A stretch of DNA of 64,000 bases from an uncultured Prochlorococcus sp. (GTDB lineage Bacteria > Cyanobacteriota > Cyanobacteriia > PCC-6307 > Cyanobiaceae). Each line of letters opens with the position of its first letter. Position 1 is the first letter of the stretch. The notes under the pieces are model-generated. The model did no database searches and had not been told where the DNA came from. It was given only the letters and a program-made list of their open reading frames with translations. This document shows positions 1-10,450 of this stretch, one piece after another. Both the position numbers and the translations under genes were made by a program. The stretch covers positions 1-64,000 of the forward strand of contig CACGIB010000002.1 in the NCBI GenBank assembly GCA_902573045.1, written 5' to 3'.

Positions 1-92
1 TCTTTGACTTCCATTTTATAGACATCATTTTTGAAATTATTAATAGTTAATTCATCTTTTTTTAGTAAAATGAGATTACAGGCGGGAAACAC
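1..92 (-). CDS. possible 5' part of an unknown gene, cut by the left edge
   Basis: On the minus strand an open frame runs from a GTG at 92 to the window edge without a stop, giving about 30 residues of mixed, protein-like composition (several Lys, Asp, Asn, Ile, Val). An in-frame ATG lies about 25 codons in and could be the true start. It would diverge from lipA with only five bases between start codons, which is tight and weakens the GTG start. The plus-strand frames here close quickly. I do not recognise the product and 30 codons are too few to be sure it is coding. Confidence 0.25.
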   Translation of the reverse strand, partial: MFPACNLILLKKDELTINNFKNDVYKMEVK

Positions 93-97
93 TTAAT

Positions 98-991
98 TTG
101 ACTAATAATCCTAATAGTTTAATTTCAAAACCTGATTGGCTAAGAGTAAAAGCTCCGCAAGTTGAGAGAATTGGGAATACTGCAGATTTGTTAAATGATT
201 TAAAGCTCAATACTGTATGTCAAGAAGCAAGCTGTCCAAATATTGGTGAATGTTTTGCTAGTGGAACTGCCACTTTCCTTATAATGGGTCCTGGTTGTAC
301 TAGGGCTTGTCCATATTGCGATATTGATTTTGATAGATCAAAAAGAGAATTAGATCCAACAGAACCATATCGTCTAGCCGAAGCAGTTTATAGAATGAAG
401 CTTAAACATGTTGTAATAACATCAGTAAATAGAGACGATCTTAAGGATGGTGGTGCATCTCAATTTTTTGAATGTGTTTATCAAGTAAGAAAAAAATCTC
501 CTGAAACTACTATTGAGCTTTTAATTCCTGATTTTTGTGGTAACTGGAAAGCGCTTGAAAAAGTTCTTGATTCAAATCCAAACGTTTTAAACCATAATAT
601 CGAGACTGTGTCTTCACTATATAAAAGAGTGAGACCTCAGGGTAAATATGAGAGAACACTTGAGTTACTTCAAAGAACCAGAGACTATGCACCCAAAGTT
701 TATACAAAGTCGGGCTTTATGCTTGGTTTAGGGGAAAAAGATGAAGAGGTCTTAAGTCTTCTCAAGGATTTAAAAAGTAATTTCGTTGATATTGTTACCA
801 TTGGCCAATATTTATCTCCTGGCCCAAATCATTTACCTGTTCAAAGATTTGTGAGTCCCTCAAAATTTAATTATTTTAAAGTTTTCGGAGAAAAAAATTT
901 GGATTTTATGCAAGTAGTTAGTTCTCCTTTAACTCGAAGCAGTTACCATGCTGAAGAGATTCAAAAACTTATGAAAAAGTATCCAAGATAG
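98..991 (+). CDS. lipA: lipoyl synthase
   Basis: Radical SAM enzyme that inserts two sulfurs into protein-bound octanoyl groups to make the lipoyl cofactor of 2-oxoacid dehydrogenases and the glycine cleavage H protein. Both iron-sulfur signatures are visible: the auxiliary cluster cysteines C41, C46 and C52 (CX4CX5C) and the radical SAM CX3CX2C at C67, C71 and C74, plus the C-terminal RSSY motif at 280-283 that is diagnostic for LipA. Length of 297 residues is normal. The start is a TTG; no in-frame ATG lies before the conserved KPDWLR segment at residue 11, so TTG is the best choice. It is convergent with the YCII gene, six bases apart. Confidence 0.96.
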   Translation: MTNNPNSLISKPDWLRVKAPQVERIGNTADLLNDLKLNTVCQEASCPNIGECFASGTATFLIMGPGCTRACPYCDIDFDRSKRELDPTEPYRLAEAVYRMKLKHVVITSVNRDDLKDGGASQFFECVYQVRKKSPETTIELLIPDFCGNWKALEKVLDSNPNVLNHNIETVSSLYKRVRPQGKYERTLELLQRTRDYAPKVYTKSGFMLGLGEKDEEVLSLLKDLKSNFVDIVTIGQYLSPGPNHLPVQRFVSPSKFNYFKVFGEKNLDFMQVVSSPLTRSSYHAEEIQKLMKKYPR

Positions 992-997
992 TAATTT

Positions 998-1291
998 TCA
1001 TTTATTTGAATCTACCCACTCATTTAATTTCCATTCAACTAGATCATTTTTAATCATTGGATCATTCTTAATTATTTTTAGTGCATTTTCATAATTATTT
1101 ATTTCAAGAATTAATAATCCGCCGTCACCGGGCTTCTTTAACTCATCTACCAAAAAACCACTTTTTATATTAATTCCCTCTTTCTTTAATTTTTTTATCC
1201 AATCAATATGTTCGTTTATTATTTTTCGTTTTAAATCATTATTAATTAAGTATTCTTTTTTTATAATTTCAGTTTTTACAAAGAAAGGCAT
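998..1291 (-). CDS. YCII-domain protein
   Basis: Small protein of 97 residues matching the YCII/YciI family: a short ferredoxin-like alpha/beta fold with the conserved His in the EHIDWIKKL segment and the later sequence GGLLILE. YciI-like proteins are proposed to be small enzymes with a His-Asp pair, but the substrate is unknown. Its ATG follows directly after the stop of the Fd-GOGAT gene with no spacer, so it is almost certainly the last gene of that transcript and translated by coupling. A link to glutamate metabolism is only suggested by position. Confidence 0.8.
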   Translation of the reverse strand: MPFFVKTEIIKKEYLINNDLKRKIINEHIDWIKKLKKEGINIKSGFLVDELKKPGDGGLLILEINNYENALKIIKNDPMIKNDLVEWKLNEWVDSNK

Positions 1292-4200
1292 CTACAATTT
1301 TTTTATGCCAAGCATCTCTTCTTCGCTTGGGGGAACAATTAATTTGAAATTACTCTTGTAATGTGACCAATTTTCAATTATTTTGGCAGCCTTTAAGCTA
1401 TTTGTTTTTGCTCGATATTCTCTAATAATTTCCAATAAGATATCTTCCTGCTTTAGTGAAGTTATTTTATGAATGCTAACTATTTCCTTATTAACTTTAT
1501 TACTTAAATCATTATTCTCATCGATTATAAAAGCTATTCCACCAGTCATCCCTGCACCAATATTCCTTCCTGTGGAACCTAGAATTACTACTTTCCCACC
1601 AGTCATGTATTCACAACAATGATCACCTACTCCCTCTGTTACTGCTGTAGCACCACTATTTCTTACTGCAAATCTTTCTCCGGATTTTCCTAATGCAAAT
1701 AATTTCCCACCTGTTGCTCCATAAAGGCAAGTATTACCCAAGATGACTTGTTCGGAGGAAATTTTATCTATTTTTGGTGGAATTATTGTTAGTATTCCTC
1801 CATTCATTCCTTTACAAACATAATCATTAGCTTCGCCGATTAATTGCACATTCATTCCTTTCAATAAAAAGGCACCAAAGCTTTGTCCTGCATATCCTTT
1901 GAAATTTAAGTTGAGTTCGCCATTGAAGCCATTGTTGCCATGAAGTTCTGCGATTTCGCCTGATATTTTCGCACAAACACTTCTATCTGTATTTTTTATC
2001 TCAATTGCTTTGGTTAATTTTTCGTGATTTTTAATTGAATCTATAAACTCAGTATCAGACAAAAATTCGTCTTCTAATACATAGCCATTACTATGAGCAT
2101 TTTTTGAATGTTTTAACCATGATCTATCAGTGATTGAGTATTCATTATTTACTAAAGAAGAAAGGTCGATATTAGAAGTTTTTGGAAGACTGATATTTCT
2201 TGCAGAAAGAAATTCTTGATTACCAATCAGTTCTTCCATATTAGAAACACCGATACTACTCATTATTTGTCTTACTTCTTCAGCAATATACAAGAAAAAA
2301 TTGACAACATTTTCTGGAATTCCTTTAAATCTTTTTCTTAATTCTTCTTTTTGAGTAGCAACTCCAACAGGACACTTGTTGGTATGACAAACCCGAGCCA
2401 TTATGCATCCTTCAGCAATCATCGCTACAGAACCGAAACCATATTCTTCAGCACCCAGTAAAGCTGCAATAACTACATCCCAGCCTGTTTTAAGACCTCC
2501 ATCAGTTCTCAAAATTACTCTTTCACGTAAGTTATTCTCTAAGAGAGATTTATGAACCTCAGCAACACCTAGTTCCCATGGTAAACCTGCATGTTTAATA
2601 GAACTAAGAGGAGAAGCGCCTGTACCGCCGTCATGGCCTGAAATTTGAATTACATCTGCATTGGCTTTGCTTACTCCAGCAGCAATAGTCCCTATACCAA
2701 TTTCAGAAACAAGTTTAACACTCACTTTCGCTTTTGGATGAACTTGGTGTAAGTCATGAATAAGTTGAGCTAAATCTTCAATTGAATAAATATCATGATG
2801 CGGGGGAGGAGATATTAGAGCTACTCCAGGTTTACTATTTCTTAGTTTTGCTATATAAGAATCAACTTTTGGGCCAGGCAATTGTCCACCTTCTCCAGGT
2901 TTTGCACCTTGAGCCATTTTAATTTCCAGTTGTTTACCACTTCTTAGATATTCAGGTGTAACTCCAAATCTACCTGATGCTATTTGTTTAATAGCCGAGC
3001 ATGCGGTGTCTCCATTTTCTAGACCTTTAATAAATGGCAACGTCGCTGATTGAGTATTCTCATCGATATCATTTAAAACATTAAAACGAGCTGGATCTTC
3101 TCCCCCTTCTCCACTATTACTTTTTCCACCAATTCTGTTCATTGCGACTGCTAATACTTCATGTGCTTCTCTTGATAAAGCACCCAAACTCATTCCTCCA
3201 GTACAGAACCTCTTGCAAATTGATTCAACACTTTCAACTTCCTCTAATGGAATGCTTTTTCTATTTGAATTAATTGTGAGTAAATCTCTTAGAGATGTTG
3301 TCGGTCTATTACTAATGAGTTTTTTGTAAGTTTCAAAATGATCGTATCCTGGTCCTTGTTTTACGGCTGAATGTAAAACTTTGGACATCTCTGGGTTATT
3401 GGAATGATATTCTCCATTATTTCTAAATTGTACAAATCCTAAAAACTCTAATTTCTTTATATCGATCTCAGGATAGGCTTTCGTATGTATTGAAAGTGTT
3501 TCATTAGTTAATTCTTTTAATGTTATGCCAGCGATGCGGCTTGTTGTACCATCAAAAGCAATTTTTATTAAGTCAGATCCAAGGCCTACAGCTTCAAAAA
3601 TTTGTGCTCCATGGTAACTTGACAAAAGTGAGATACCTATTTTTGAAAGAATTTTTCTTAAACCGTCTTCTAGAGCTTTTTTAATATTTTCTTGAACATC
3701 AGTTATTAATAATGGATTTATTTTTTTGCTTTCGATAAGTTTTTGTGTTTTTGGATGTTTTAACCAGTGCCTACCTGCTTCAAAGGTCAACCATGGACAA
3801 ACTGCGCTTGCACCATAACCAATCAAACAAGCCAAGTGATGTGTGCTCCAACATTGACCTGTTTCAATAATTAGAGAAGCTTTTAGCCTTATTTCTTTTT
3901 TTAAAAGATAATGATGAATTGCCCCAACAGCAAGTAAAGGAGGAATAAAAGTCTTTTTAGGATTAATTCCCTTATCAGTAATAATAATTAAAGAGCAACC
4001 TTCTTTAATAGAGAGTTCACTCTGTTTACAGATTGTGTTTAATTGGTTCTCTAGGCCTTGAACACCTTCCTCAATATCAAACAAACTTGAAATTGTTTGC
4101 GATTTAATTTTTGATTTTTTTATGGAAATGAGTTCTTCTTCATTGAGAATTGGACTTTGTAAATGAACAAAAGGTTTAGGATCTTTAATCTCAAATGGTG

Positions 4201-5866
4201 TACATCTTTCTCCAAGATGCATCTCTAAACTCATTACCAGTTTTTCTCTCAGAGGGTCAATAGGAGGATTTGTAACTTGCGCAAATCTTTGCTTGAAATA
4301 GTCATATAAAATATGTGGTTTTGATGAGAGCACTGCAAGAGGAATATCATCTCCCATACAATAAGTTGGTTCTTTGGCTAGTGAAGCCATTGAGTCTAAA
4401 ATCATGTCATTATCTTCTGCTGAAAAACCGTACGCGGTTTGTTGTTGAAGTAAATCAAGGTCTTTTAATTGACATTCATTCAACCAGTCATTATTTCCGA
4501 TTTTTATAGTTCTTTTATTTAAAAGATTTTTGTAATCATATCTTTGAGCTGCTTCAGATTTTACCTCCCAATTTCTTAGGATTCTATTTTGATGAAAATC
4601 AACTGCTAACATTTGTCCTGGTCCTAGTCGGCCTTTTTCTATTACTCTTTCTTCTTCAAGATCTACTACTCCAGTTTCTGAACCCATTATTACAAAACCA
4701 TCATTTGTAATTGAATATCTTGCTGGTCTTAGACCATTTCTATCTAGCGTTGCTCCTACAAAATTTCCATCTGCAAATACAAGAAGAGCAGGACCATCCC
4801 AAGCTTCTTGTAGGCTCGCAGAATACTCATAAAACGATTTAATATCTTCTCTTTGTAAAAGTTCTGGTTGATCTCTAAATGCTTCAGGAACAAGTTTTAA
4901 TAACGAATCAGTTATTGGTTGGCCTGAACGAATATTAATTTCAAGGGTTGCATCAAGATTTGATGAATCACTTTTATTTACATCTACAATAGGCTTTATT
5001 TCATTAGATAATTCTCCCCAAAAATCATCAATATGTGTTTCTGAAGCTTTAGCCCAGTTGATATTACCTAATAGAGTATTTATTTCGCCATTATGACCTA
5101 AAAATCTCATAGGTTGAGCTAGCGGCCATTTTGGAAGTGTATTGGTACTAAATCTACGATGATAAACAGAAAATGAGACTTTAAAATTCTCTTCTTTTAG
5201 ATCTTGATAAAACTCGGATAATATTTCAGAACGAACCATACCTTTATAAACAACTGTTTGAGAACTTAGTGAGGCAAAATAAAATTCACAATCCCCAACA
5301 TGGTTTTTGAAAACTACTCTTATTTTTTTCTCAATTCTTTTCCTTAATTGAAATAGAAGCCTCTCAATATCATTTTTATCTTTTTTATCTATGAATAAAA
5401 TCCACTGACTTATAAATGGAGCATTTGCTTTAGCCAAAGGACCTAAGATTTCATTATTTACAGGTACTGTTCTCCAAGATGTTTTTTTGATTCTTAATTT
5501 TTCTGCTTCCTCTTCACATATTGATTTACATTCTTCTATTTGCTCTTTTTTATTAGGCATAAAAATCATGCCTAAACCTTTATTGTAGTCTTTATTATTT
5601 TTTAGATTCACTTCTTTTTCTAGGAAATCCCAGGGAATTGAACACAAAATTCCCGCTCCATCTCCTGAGTCACTATCGCCTCCACAACCCCCTCTATGCT
5701 CCATACAGTTCAGGCCTTTTAGAGATTGTTTTAGGATCCAGTTACTTTCTACCCCTTTAATATTTGCTATGAAACCAACTCCACACGCATCTTTCTCACC
5801 AATTATTCCATTTGGGGAATAACTATCTTGATATGGCCCAACGATTCTTTTAATACTCTCTCCCAT
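1292..5866 (-). CDS. gltB: ferredoxin-dependent glutamate synthase (Fd-GOGAT, glsF/gltB)
   Basis: Makes two glutamates from glutamine and 2-oxoglutarate using reduced ferredoxin; with glutamine synthetase it is the main ammonium-assimilation route. The 1524-residue length fits the single-subunit cyanobacterial and plastid enzyme. A short propeptide precedes Cys28 in DACGVGF, the expected N-terminal nucleophile of the glutaminase domain after processing. The synthase domain carries the FMN-binding region and a 3Fe-4S signature CX5CX4C near residue 1150 (CIMARVCHTNKC), followed by the C-terminal beta-helix GXGXG-type repeats. No NADPH-binding small subunit lies beside it, consistent with ferredoxin as donor. 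The YCII gene follows with no gap. Confidence 0.97.
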   Translation of the reverse strand: MGESIKRIVGPYQDSYSPNGIIGEKDACGVGFIANIKGVESNWILKQSLKGLNCMEHRGGCGGDSDSGDGAGILCSIPWDFLEKEVNLKNNKDYNKGLGMIFMPNKKEQIEECKSICEEEAEKLRIKKTSWRTVPVNNEILGPLAKANAPFISQWILFIDKKDKNDIERLLFQLRKRIEKKIRVVFKNHVGDCEFYFASLSSQTVVYKGMVRSEILSEFYQDLKEENFKVSFSVYHRRFSTNTLPKWPLAQPMRFLGHNGEINTLLGNINWAKASETHIDDFWGELSNEIKPIVDVNKSDSSNLDATLEINIRSGQPITDSLLKLVPEAFRDQPELLQREDIKSFYEYSASLQEAWDGPALLVFADGNFVGATLDRNGLRPARYSITNDGFVIMGSETGVVDLEEERVIEKGRLGPGQMLAVDFHQNRILRNWEVKSEAAQRYDYKNLLNKRTIKIGNNDWLNECQLKDLDLLQQQTAYGFSAEDNDMILDSMASLAKEPTYCMGDDIPLAVLSSKPHILYDYFKQRFAQVTNPPIDPLREKLVMSLEMHLGERCTPFEIKDPKPFVHLQSPILNEEELISIKKSKIKSQTISSLFDIEEGVQGLENQLNTICKQSELSIKEGCSLIIITDKGINPKKTFIPPLLAVGAIHHYLLKKEIRLKASLIIETGQCWSTHHLACLIGYGASAVCPWLTFEAGRHWLKHPKTQKLIESKKINPLLITDVQENIKKALEDGLRKILSKIGISLLSSYHGAQIFEAVGLGSDLIKIAFDGTTSRIAGITLKELTNETLSIHTKAYPEIDIKKLEFLGFVQFRNNGEYHSNNPEMSKVLHSAVKQGPGYDHFETYKKLISNRPTTSLRDLLTINSNRKSIPLEEVESVESICKRFCTGGMSLGALSREAHEVLAVAMNRIGGKSNSGEGGEDPARFNVLNDIDENTQSATLPFIKGLENGDTACSAIKQIASGRFGVTPEYLRSGKQLEIKMAQGAKPGEGGQLPGPKVDSYIAKLRNSKPGVALISPPPHHDIYSIEDLAQLIHDLHQVHPKAKVSVKLVSEIGIGTIAAGVSKANADVIQISGHDGGTGASPLSSIKHAGLPWELGVAEVHKSLLENNLRERVILRTDGGLKTGWDVVIAALLGAEEYGFGSVAMIAEGCIMARVCHTNKCPVGVATQKEELRKRFKGIPENVVNFFLYIAEEVRQIMSSIGVSNMEELIGNQEFLSARNISLPKTSNIDLSSLVNNEYSITDRSWLKHSKNAHSNGYVLEDEFLSDTEFIDSIKNHEKLTKAIEIKNTDRSVCAKISGEIAELHGNNGFNGELNLNFKGYAGQSFGAFLLKGMNVQLIGEANDYVCKGMNGGILTIIPPKIDKISSEQVILGNTCLYGATGGKLFALGKSGERFAVRNSGATAVTEGVGDHCCEYMTGGKVVILGSTGRNIGAGMTGGIAFIIDENNDLSNKVNKEIVSIHKITSLKQEDILLEIIREYRAKTNSLKAAKIIENWSHYKSNFKLIVPPSEEEMLGIKKL

Positions 5867-5903
5867 AGATTATTTAATTCTATTTAGTTATTTATGTATC
5901 CCT

Positions 5904-5909
5904 ATTATA
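5904..5909 (-). promoter_or_regulatory. candidate -10 box for the Fd-GOGAT gene
   Basis: On the minus strand this hexamer is a perfect TATAAT, 37 bases upstream of the ATG, which would give a leader of about 30 bases. No consensus -35 is seen 17 bases further up, and I saw no GTA-N8-TAC NtcA site here. Candidate only. Confidence 0.4.
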
Positions 5910-6022
5910 AAAATAAATATGAAAATAAATCTAAAAATAATGAATATTTACCAAAGAATTTAAATTTCACAAATTTTTAAAAAAATATGATTAAAACCTT
6001 TTAGTAGGTGCTTGTAAAAGGT

Positions 6023-6028
6023 TATGAT
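6023..6028 (+). promoter_or_regulatory. candidate -10 box of the str operon (rpsL)
   Basis: TATGAT lies 33 bases before the rpsL ATG and would start transcription near 6035. The upstream spacer is AT-rich and has no clear -35. It sits in the 195-base divergent gap between the Fd-GOGAT gene and rpsL, which must hold both promoters. Confidence 0.4.
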
Positions 6029-6061
6029 AGATAAATGTTTATTTTTATCAAAATATAATAG

Positions 6062-6436
6062 ATGCCAACCATCTCACAATTAATAAGCTCAGAAAGAAAA
6101 CGTCTGACTAGGAAAACAAAATCTCCTGCATTAAAAGCGTGCCCTGAGAGAAGAGGGGTATGCACAAGAGTTTATACATCAACACCCAAAAAACCTAATT
6201 CAGCTTTGAGAAAAGTTGCGAGGGTTAGATTAACTTCTGGTTTCGAAGTAACGGCTTATATACCTGGTATTGGACATAATCTACAAGAACACTCTGTAGT
6301 ACTCCTTAGGGGTGGAAGAGTTAAGGATTTACCAGGAGTCAGATATCATATAATAAGAGGAACTTTAGATACGGCTGGAGTCAAAGACAGACGTCAATCC
6401 AGATCTAAGTATGGAGCAAAAGCTCCAAAAGATTAA
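6062..6436 (+). CDS. rpsL: 30S ribosomal protein S12
   Basis: Ribosomal protein S12, at the decoding centre and important for accuracy of translation. The 124-residue length and the segments [11 protein letters not shown] and [13 protein letters not shown], the classical streptomycin-related loops, are intact; the lysines equivalent to those altered in streptomycin-resistant mutants look wild type. First gene of the str operon, followed after 24 bases by rpsG. The ATG at 6062 begins MPTISQLI, the usual S12 start. Confidence 0.98.
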   Translation: MPTISQLISSERKRLTRKTKSPALKACPERRGVCTRVYTSTPKKPNSALRKVARVRLTSGFEVTAYIPGIGHNLQEHSVVLLRGGRVKDLPGVRYHIIRGTLDTAGVKDRRQSRSKYGAKAPKD

Positions 6437-6460
6437 TTTGTAAACATCACTTTTAAAAAC

Positions 6461-6931
6461 ATGTCACGTCGTAATGCAGCAGTAAAAAGACCAGTTTTTC
6501 CAGATCCTCAGTTTAATAGTCGTCTTGCGTCAATGATGATTTCGCGATTGATGAAACATGGCAAAAAATCTACAGCACAAAGAATATTGTCTGATGCTTT
6601 TTCATTGATAAGTGAGAGAACAGGTGGGAATGCAGTCGAATTATTTGAAACAGCTGTAAAAAATGCTACTCCTCTTGTTGAGGTAAGAGCTAGAAGAGTT
6701 GGTGGTGCAACATATCAAGTACCTATGGAAGTACGCCAAGAGAGAGGTACAGCTATGGCATTAAGATGGCTTGTTACATTCTCACGTGCAAGGAATGGTA
6801 AAAGTATGTCCCAAAAACTTGCTGGTGAGTTGATGGATGCAGCAAATGAAACTGGTAGCGCAGTTAAAAAAAGAGAAGATACTCATAAAATGGCTGAAGC
6901 TAATAAAGCTTTTGCACATTACAGATATTAA
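6461..6931 (+). CDS. rpsG: 30S ribosomal protein S7
   Basis: Primary assembly protein of the 30S head that binds the 3' major domain of 16S rRNA. The 156-residue length is standard, and the start [10 protein letters not shown] and the C-terminal [19 protein letters not shown] segment are typical of S7. It follows rpsL by 24 bases and precedes fusA by 96 bases in the usual str operon order. In other bacteria S7 can repress its own operon by binding mRNA; nothing in this sequence shows whether that happens here. Confidence 0.98.
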   Translation: MSRRNAAVKRPVFPDPQFNSRLASMMISRLMKHGKKSTAQRILSDAFSLISERTGGNAVELFETAVKNATPLVEVRARRVGGATYQVPMEVRQERGTAMALRWLVTFSRARNGKSMSQKLAGELMDAANETGSAVKKREDTHKMAEANKAFAHYRY

Positions 6932-6990
6932 TTTCATCAAAAAGGTACTTAAGTAGTTTATTATTATAAAAGTTTGCTTTTAGGGTGAAC

Positions 6991-6996
6991 TATACT
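6991..6996 (+). promoter_or_regulatory. candidate internal -10 box before fusA
   Basis: TATACT lies in the 96-base rpsG-fusA gap. It would give a leader of about 25 bases, ending in a GGAG ribosome-binding site at 7016-7019, eight bases before the TTG start of fusA. A TTGCTT upstream is too close (11 bases) to be a proper -35. Confidence 0.3.
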
Positions 6997-7027
6997 TATC
7001 AAAATTATTTTATTTGGAGCTTTAAAA

Positions 7028-9103
7028 TTGGCACGCGACTTTCCCCTAGAACGAGTAAGGAACATAGGTATAGCCGCTCATATTGATGCAGGGAAGACAA
7101 CAACAACTGAAAGAATTTTGTTTTATTCAGGGGTAGTTCATAAGATAGGTGAGGTACATGATGGTGCTGCAGTAACAGATTGGATGGCTCAGGAAAGAGA
7201 AAGGGGAATAACTATTACTGCTGCTGCAATATCTACTAGTTGGCAAGATCACAGAATTAATATTATTGATACTCCTGGACACGTTGACTTTACAATCGAA
7301 GTAGAAAGATCAATGCGTGTTTTGGATGGGGTTATAGCTGTTTTTTGTGCAGTTGGAGGAGTTCAGCCTCAATCTGAAACAGTTTGGCGTCAAGCAGATA
7401 GATACTCTGTCCCGAGAATGGTTTTTGTTAACAAAATGGATAGAACTGGTGCAGATTTTCTAAAAGTTAATAAACAAATTAAAGATCGATTAAAGGCAAA
7501 TGCACTCCCAATCCAACTACCTATTGGGGCTGAAGGTGATCTCACAGGTATTATCGATTTAGTCGCAAACAAAGCATATCTTTATAAAAATGACTTAGGT
7601 ACTGATATTGAAGAAGCACCAATTCCATCTGAAATGGAGGAAGAAGCTGCTGAGTGGAGATCTAAGTTGATGGAGAGTGTTGCAGAAAATGATGAAGAGT
7701 TAATAGAAATATTCCTAGAAACAGGAGAATTATCTGAAGAACAACTTAAAAAAGGCATAAGGGAAGGAGTTTTAAAACATGGATTAGTTCCTGTATTATG
7801 TGGGTCAGCTTTTAAAAATAAAGGCGTCCAACTTGTTTTAGACGCTGTTGTTGATTACTTGCCAGCACCAGTTGATGTGAAACCAATACAAGGTGTTTTA
7901 CCAAGTGGTAAAGAAGATATTAGGCCTTCAGATGATAATGCTCCTTTCAGTGCTTTAGCTTTCAAAGTTATGTCAGATCCTTATGGGAAATTAACTTTTG
8001 TAAGGATGTATTCAGGTGTTCTTTCAAAGGGAAGTTATGTCATGAATTCTACTAAAGATGCTAAAGAGAGAATTTCTAGATTAGTTATTTTAAAGGCTGA
8101 TGAAAGAGAGGAAGTGGATGAATTGAGGGCTGGAGATTTAGGAGCTGTGTTAGGTCTGAAAAATACAACCACTGGTGACACTTTATGTAATACAGATGAT
8201 CCTATAGTTCTGGAGACATTGTTTATCCCTGAGCCAGTAATTTCAGTTGCTGTTGAGCCAAAAACTAAAGGGGATATGGAAAAATTATCAAAAGCTTTAA
8301 CTGCTTTGTCTGAGGAAGATCCTACTTTTAGGGTAAGTACAGATCCTGAGACTAATCAAACTGTCATTGCTGGCATGGGTGAGTTGCATCTAGAAATCCT
8401 CGTTGACAGAATGTTGAGAGAATTTAAAGTTGAAGCCAATATTGGAGCTCCTCAAGTTTCATATAGAGAAACCATTAGGTCTAGTTCTAAAGGTGAAGGT
8501 AAATATGCAAGGCAAACTGGAGGAAAAGGTCAATATGGTCATGTAATAATTGAAATGGAACCTGCTGAAGTTGGTAAAGGTTTTGAATTTGTCAACAAAA
8601 TTGTTGGTGGAGCTGTACCGAAAGAGTTCATAGGTCCTGCATCTAATGGAATGAAAGAAACCTGCGAATCTGGTGTTCTTGCCGGTTATCCACTCATTGA
8701 TGTAAAAGTAACACTAGTCGATGGTTCATTCCACGATGTAGACTCATCTGAAATGGCCTTCAAAATTGCAGGTTCCATGGCTTTTAAAGATGGGGTTAAA
8801 AAATGCAATCCTGTCCTCTTAGAGCCTATGATGAAAGTTGAGGTCGAAAGTCCCGACGACTTTCTTGGATCTGTAATTGGTGATCTCTCTTCTAGAAGAG
8901 GTCAAGTAGAAGGACAATCTGTCGATGATGGATTGTCTAAGGTACAGGCCAAAGTGCCCTTAGCCGAAATGTTCGGTTATGCCACTCAACTCCGATCGAT
9001 GACTCAAGGTCGGGGTATATTTTCAATGGAGTTCGCAAATTATGAGGAAGTTCCTCGTAATGTTGCGGAAGCTATCATTTCCAAGAATCAGGGCAACTCC
9101 TGA
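7028..9103 (+). CDS. fusA: translation elongation factor G
   Basis: GTPase that moves tRNAs and mRNA through the ribosome after peptide-bond formation and helps recycle ribosomes. G-domain motifs are clear: AHIDAGKT at 17-24, DTPGH, and NKMD; the usual EF-G domains II to V follow in 691 residues, a normal length. The start is TTG, preceded by GGAG at 7016-7019, and gives [10 protein letters not shown], which matches the family. It sits between rpsG and tufA in the str operon. Confidence 0.98.
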   Translation: MARDFPLERVRNIGIAAHIDAGKTTTTERILFYSGVVHKIGEVHDGAAVTDWMAQERERGITITAAAISTSWQDHRINIIDTPGHVDFTIEVERSMRVLDGVIAVFCAVGGVQPQSETVWRQADRYSVPRMVFVNKMDRTGADFLKVNKQIKDRLKANALPIQLPIGAEGDLTGIIDLVANKAYLYKNDLGTDIEEAPIPSEMEEEAAEWRSKLMESVAENDEELIEIFLETGELSEEQLKKGIREGVLKHGLVPVLCGSAFKNKGVQLVLDAVVDYLPAPVDVKPIQGVLPSGKEDIRPSDDNAPFSALAFKVMSDPYGKLTFVRMYSGVLSKGSYVMNSTKDAKERISRLVILKADEREEVDELRAGDLGAVLGLKNTTTGDTLCNTDDPIVLETLFIPEPVISVAVEPKTKGDMEKLSKALTALSEEDPTFRVSTDPETNQTVIAGMGELHLEILVDRMLREFKVEANIGAPQVSYRETIRSSSKGEGKYARQTGGKGQYGHVIIEMEPAEVGKGFEFVNKIVGGAVPKEFIGPASNGMKETCESGVLAGYPLIDVKVTLVDGSFHDVDSSEMAFKIAGSMAFKDGVKKCNPVLLEPMMKVEVESPDDFLGSVIGDLSSRRGQVEGQSVDDGLSKVQAKVPLAEMFGYATQLRSMTQGRGIFSMEFANYEEVPRNVAEAIISKNQGNS

Positions 9104-9148
9104 TCTCTAAACCAAAACACCCTTAAACCCTCGATTCTTTAATTCAAA

Positions 9149-10348
9149 ATGGCTCGCGAGAAGTTCGAAAGAAACAAACCACATGTCAACATAGGTACTA
9201 TTGGCCATGTTGATCATGGAAAAACAACACTTACTGCTGCTATTACAAATGTATTAGCCAAAAAAGGTCAAGCTCAAGCTCAAGACTATGGAGACATTGA
9301 TGGTGCTCCTGAGGAAAGAGAGCGCGGTATTACCATTAATACTGCTCACGTGGAATATGAAACTGAAGGGAGACATTATGCCCATGTTGATTGCCCTGGA
9401 CATGCTGATTACGTTAAAAACATGATTACAGGAGCAGCTCAAATGGATGGAGCTATTCTTGTTTGTGCAGCTACAGATGGCCCTATGGCGCAAACAAAAG
9501 AGCATATTCTCTTAGCTAAACAGGTTGGAGTTCCTGCGCTTGTAGTAGCCCTTAACAAGTGCGATATGGTCGATGATGAAGAAATCATTGAACTTGTTGA
9601 AATGGAAATCAGAGAATTATTAGATAGTTATGACTTCCCTGGAGATGATATTCCTATAGTTCAAGTTTCTGGCTTAAAAGCTCTCGAAGGTGATTCTACT
9701 TGGGAATCTAAAATTGAAGAATTAATGAAAGCAGTTGATGCTAGTATCCCTGAACCAGAAAGAGAGGTTGATAAACCCTTCTTGATGGCAGTTGAAGATG
9801 TTTTTTCAATTACTGGAAGAGGAACTGTAGCAACTGGAAGAATTGAGAGAGGTAAAGTTAAAGTTGGAGAAGAAGTTGAAATAGTCGGAATAAGAGACAC
9901 AAGATTATCCACGGTTACTGGAGTTGAAATGTTCCGAAAACTTCTTGATGAAGGTATGGCTGGAGATAATGTTGGTTTGCTTTTACGTGGTGTTCAGAAA
10001 GAAGATATTGAGAGAGGAATGGTACTAGTTAAGAAAGGATCAATTACTCCTCATACTCAATTTGAAGGTGAAGTTTATGTTCTTAAAAAAGAAGAGGGTG
10101 GTAGACATACACCTTTCTTCGCGGGATATAGACCGCAGTTTTATATCAGAACAACCGATGTTACAGGACAAATTACGGCGTTTACCTCTGATGATGGTTC
10201 AAATGTTGAAATGGTTATGCCAGGAGACAGAATTAAGATGACTGGAGAATTGATTTGTCCAGTAGCTATCGAACAGGGTATGCGATTCGCAATACGTGAA
10301 GGTGGACGTACTATCGGGGCTGGAGTTGTTTCTAAAATACTCAAATAA
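9149..10348 (+). CDS. tufA: translation elongation factor Tu
   Basis: GTPase that delivers aminoacyl-tRNA to the ribosomal A site. Motifs GHVDHGKT at 19-26, DCPGH and NKCD are present, followed by two beta-barrel domains; 399 residues is normal for cyanobacteria. Codon choice is more GC-rich than in neighbouring genes at many sites, as expected for one of the most highly expressed genes. It follows fusA by 45 bases; rpsJ follows after a 102-base gap that contains a perfect hairpin. Confidence 0.98.
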   Translation: MAREKFERNKPHVNIGTIGHVDHGKTTLTAAITNVLAKKGQAQAQDYGDIDGAPEERERGITINTAHVEYETEGRHYAHVDCPGHADYVKNMITGAAQMDGAILVCAATDGPMAQTKEHILLAKQVGVPALVVALNKCDMVDDEEIIELVEMEIRELLDSYDFPGDDIPIVQVSGLKALEGDSTWESKIEELMKAVDASIPEPEREVDKPFLMAVEDVFSITGRGTVATGRIERGKVKVGEEVEIVGIRDTRLSTVTGVEMFRKLLDEGMAGDNVGLLLRGVQKEDIERGMVLVKKGSITPHTQFEGEVYVLKKEEGGRHTPFFAGYRPQFYIRTTDVTGQITAFTSDDGSNVEMVMPGDRIKMTGELICPVAIEQGMRFAIREGGRTIGAGVVSKILK

Positions 10349-10405
10349 TATATATTTGAATTTTAAAAACTTAACCTCAATAACCTAATATAGTTATATG
10401 AATAA

Positions 10406-10427
10406 GGGTCATTTATTAAAATGACCC
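10406..10427 (+). other. perfect hairpin between tufA and rpsJ
   Basis: Nine-base perfect stem (GGGTCATTT at 10406-10414 and AAATGACCC at 10419-10427) with a four-base ATTA loop. It is not followed by a T-run, so it does not look like a standard intrinsic terminator. It may protect the 3' end of the abundant tufA message, attenuate rpsJ, or mark a processing site. Confidence 0.6.
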
Positions 10428-10450
10428 CTCACTAGAAGTTATTTGAAATT

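Noticed and set aside
6974..6996. Full -35/-10 promoter before fusA
   Set aside because: TTGCTT and TATACT are only 11 bases apart; only the -10 box is kept as a candidate.
10406..10427. Intrinsic terminator after tufA
   Set aside because: No T-run follows the stem on the plus strand.
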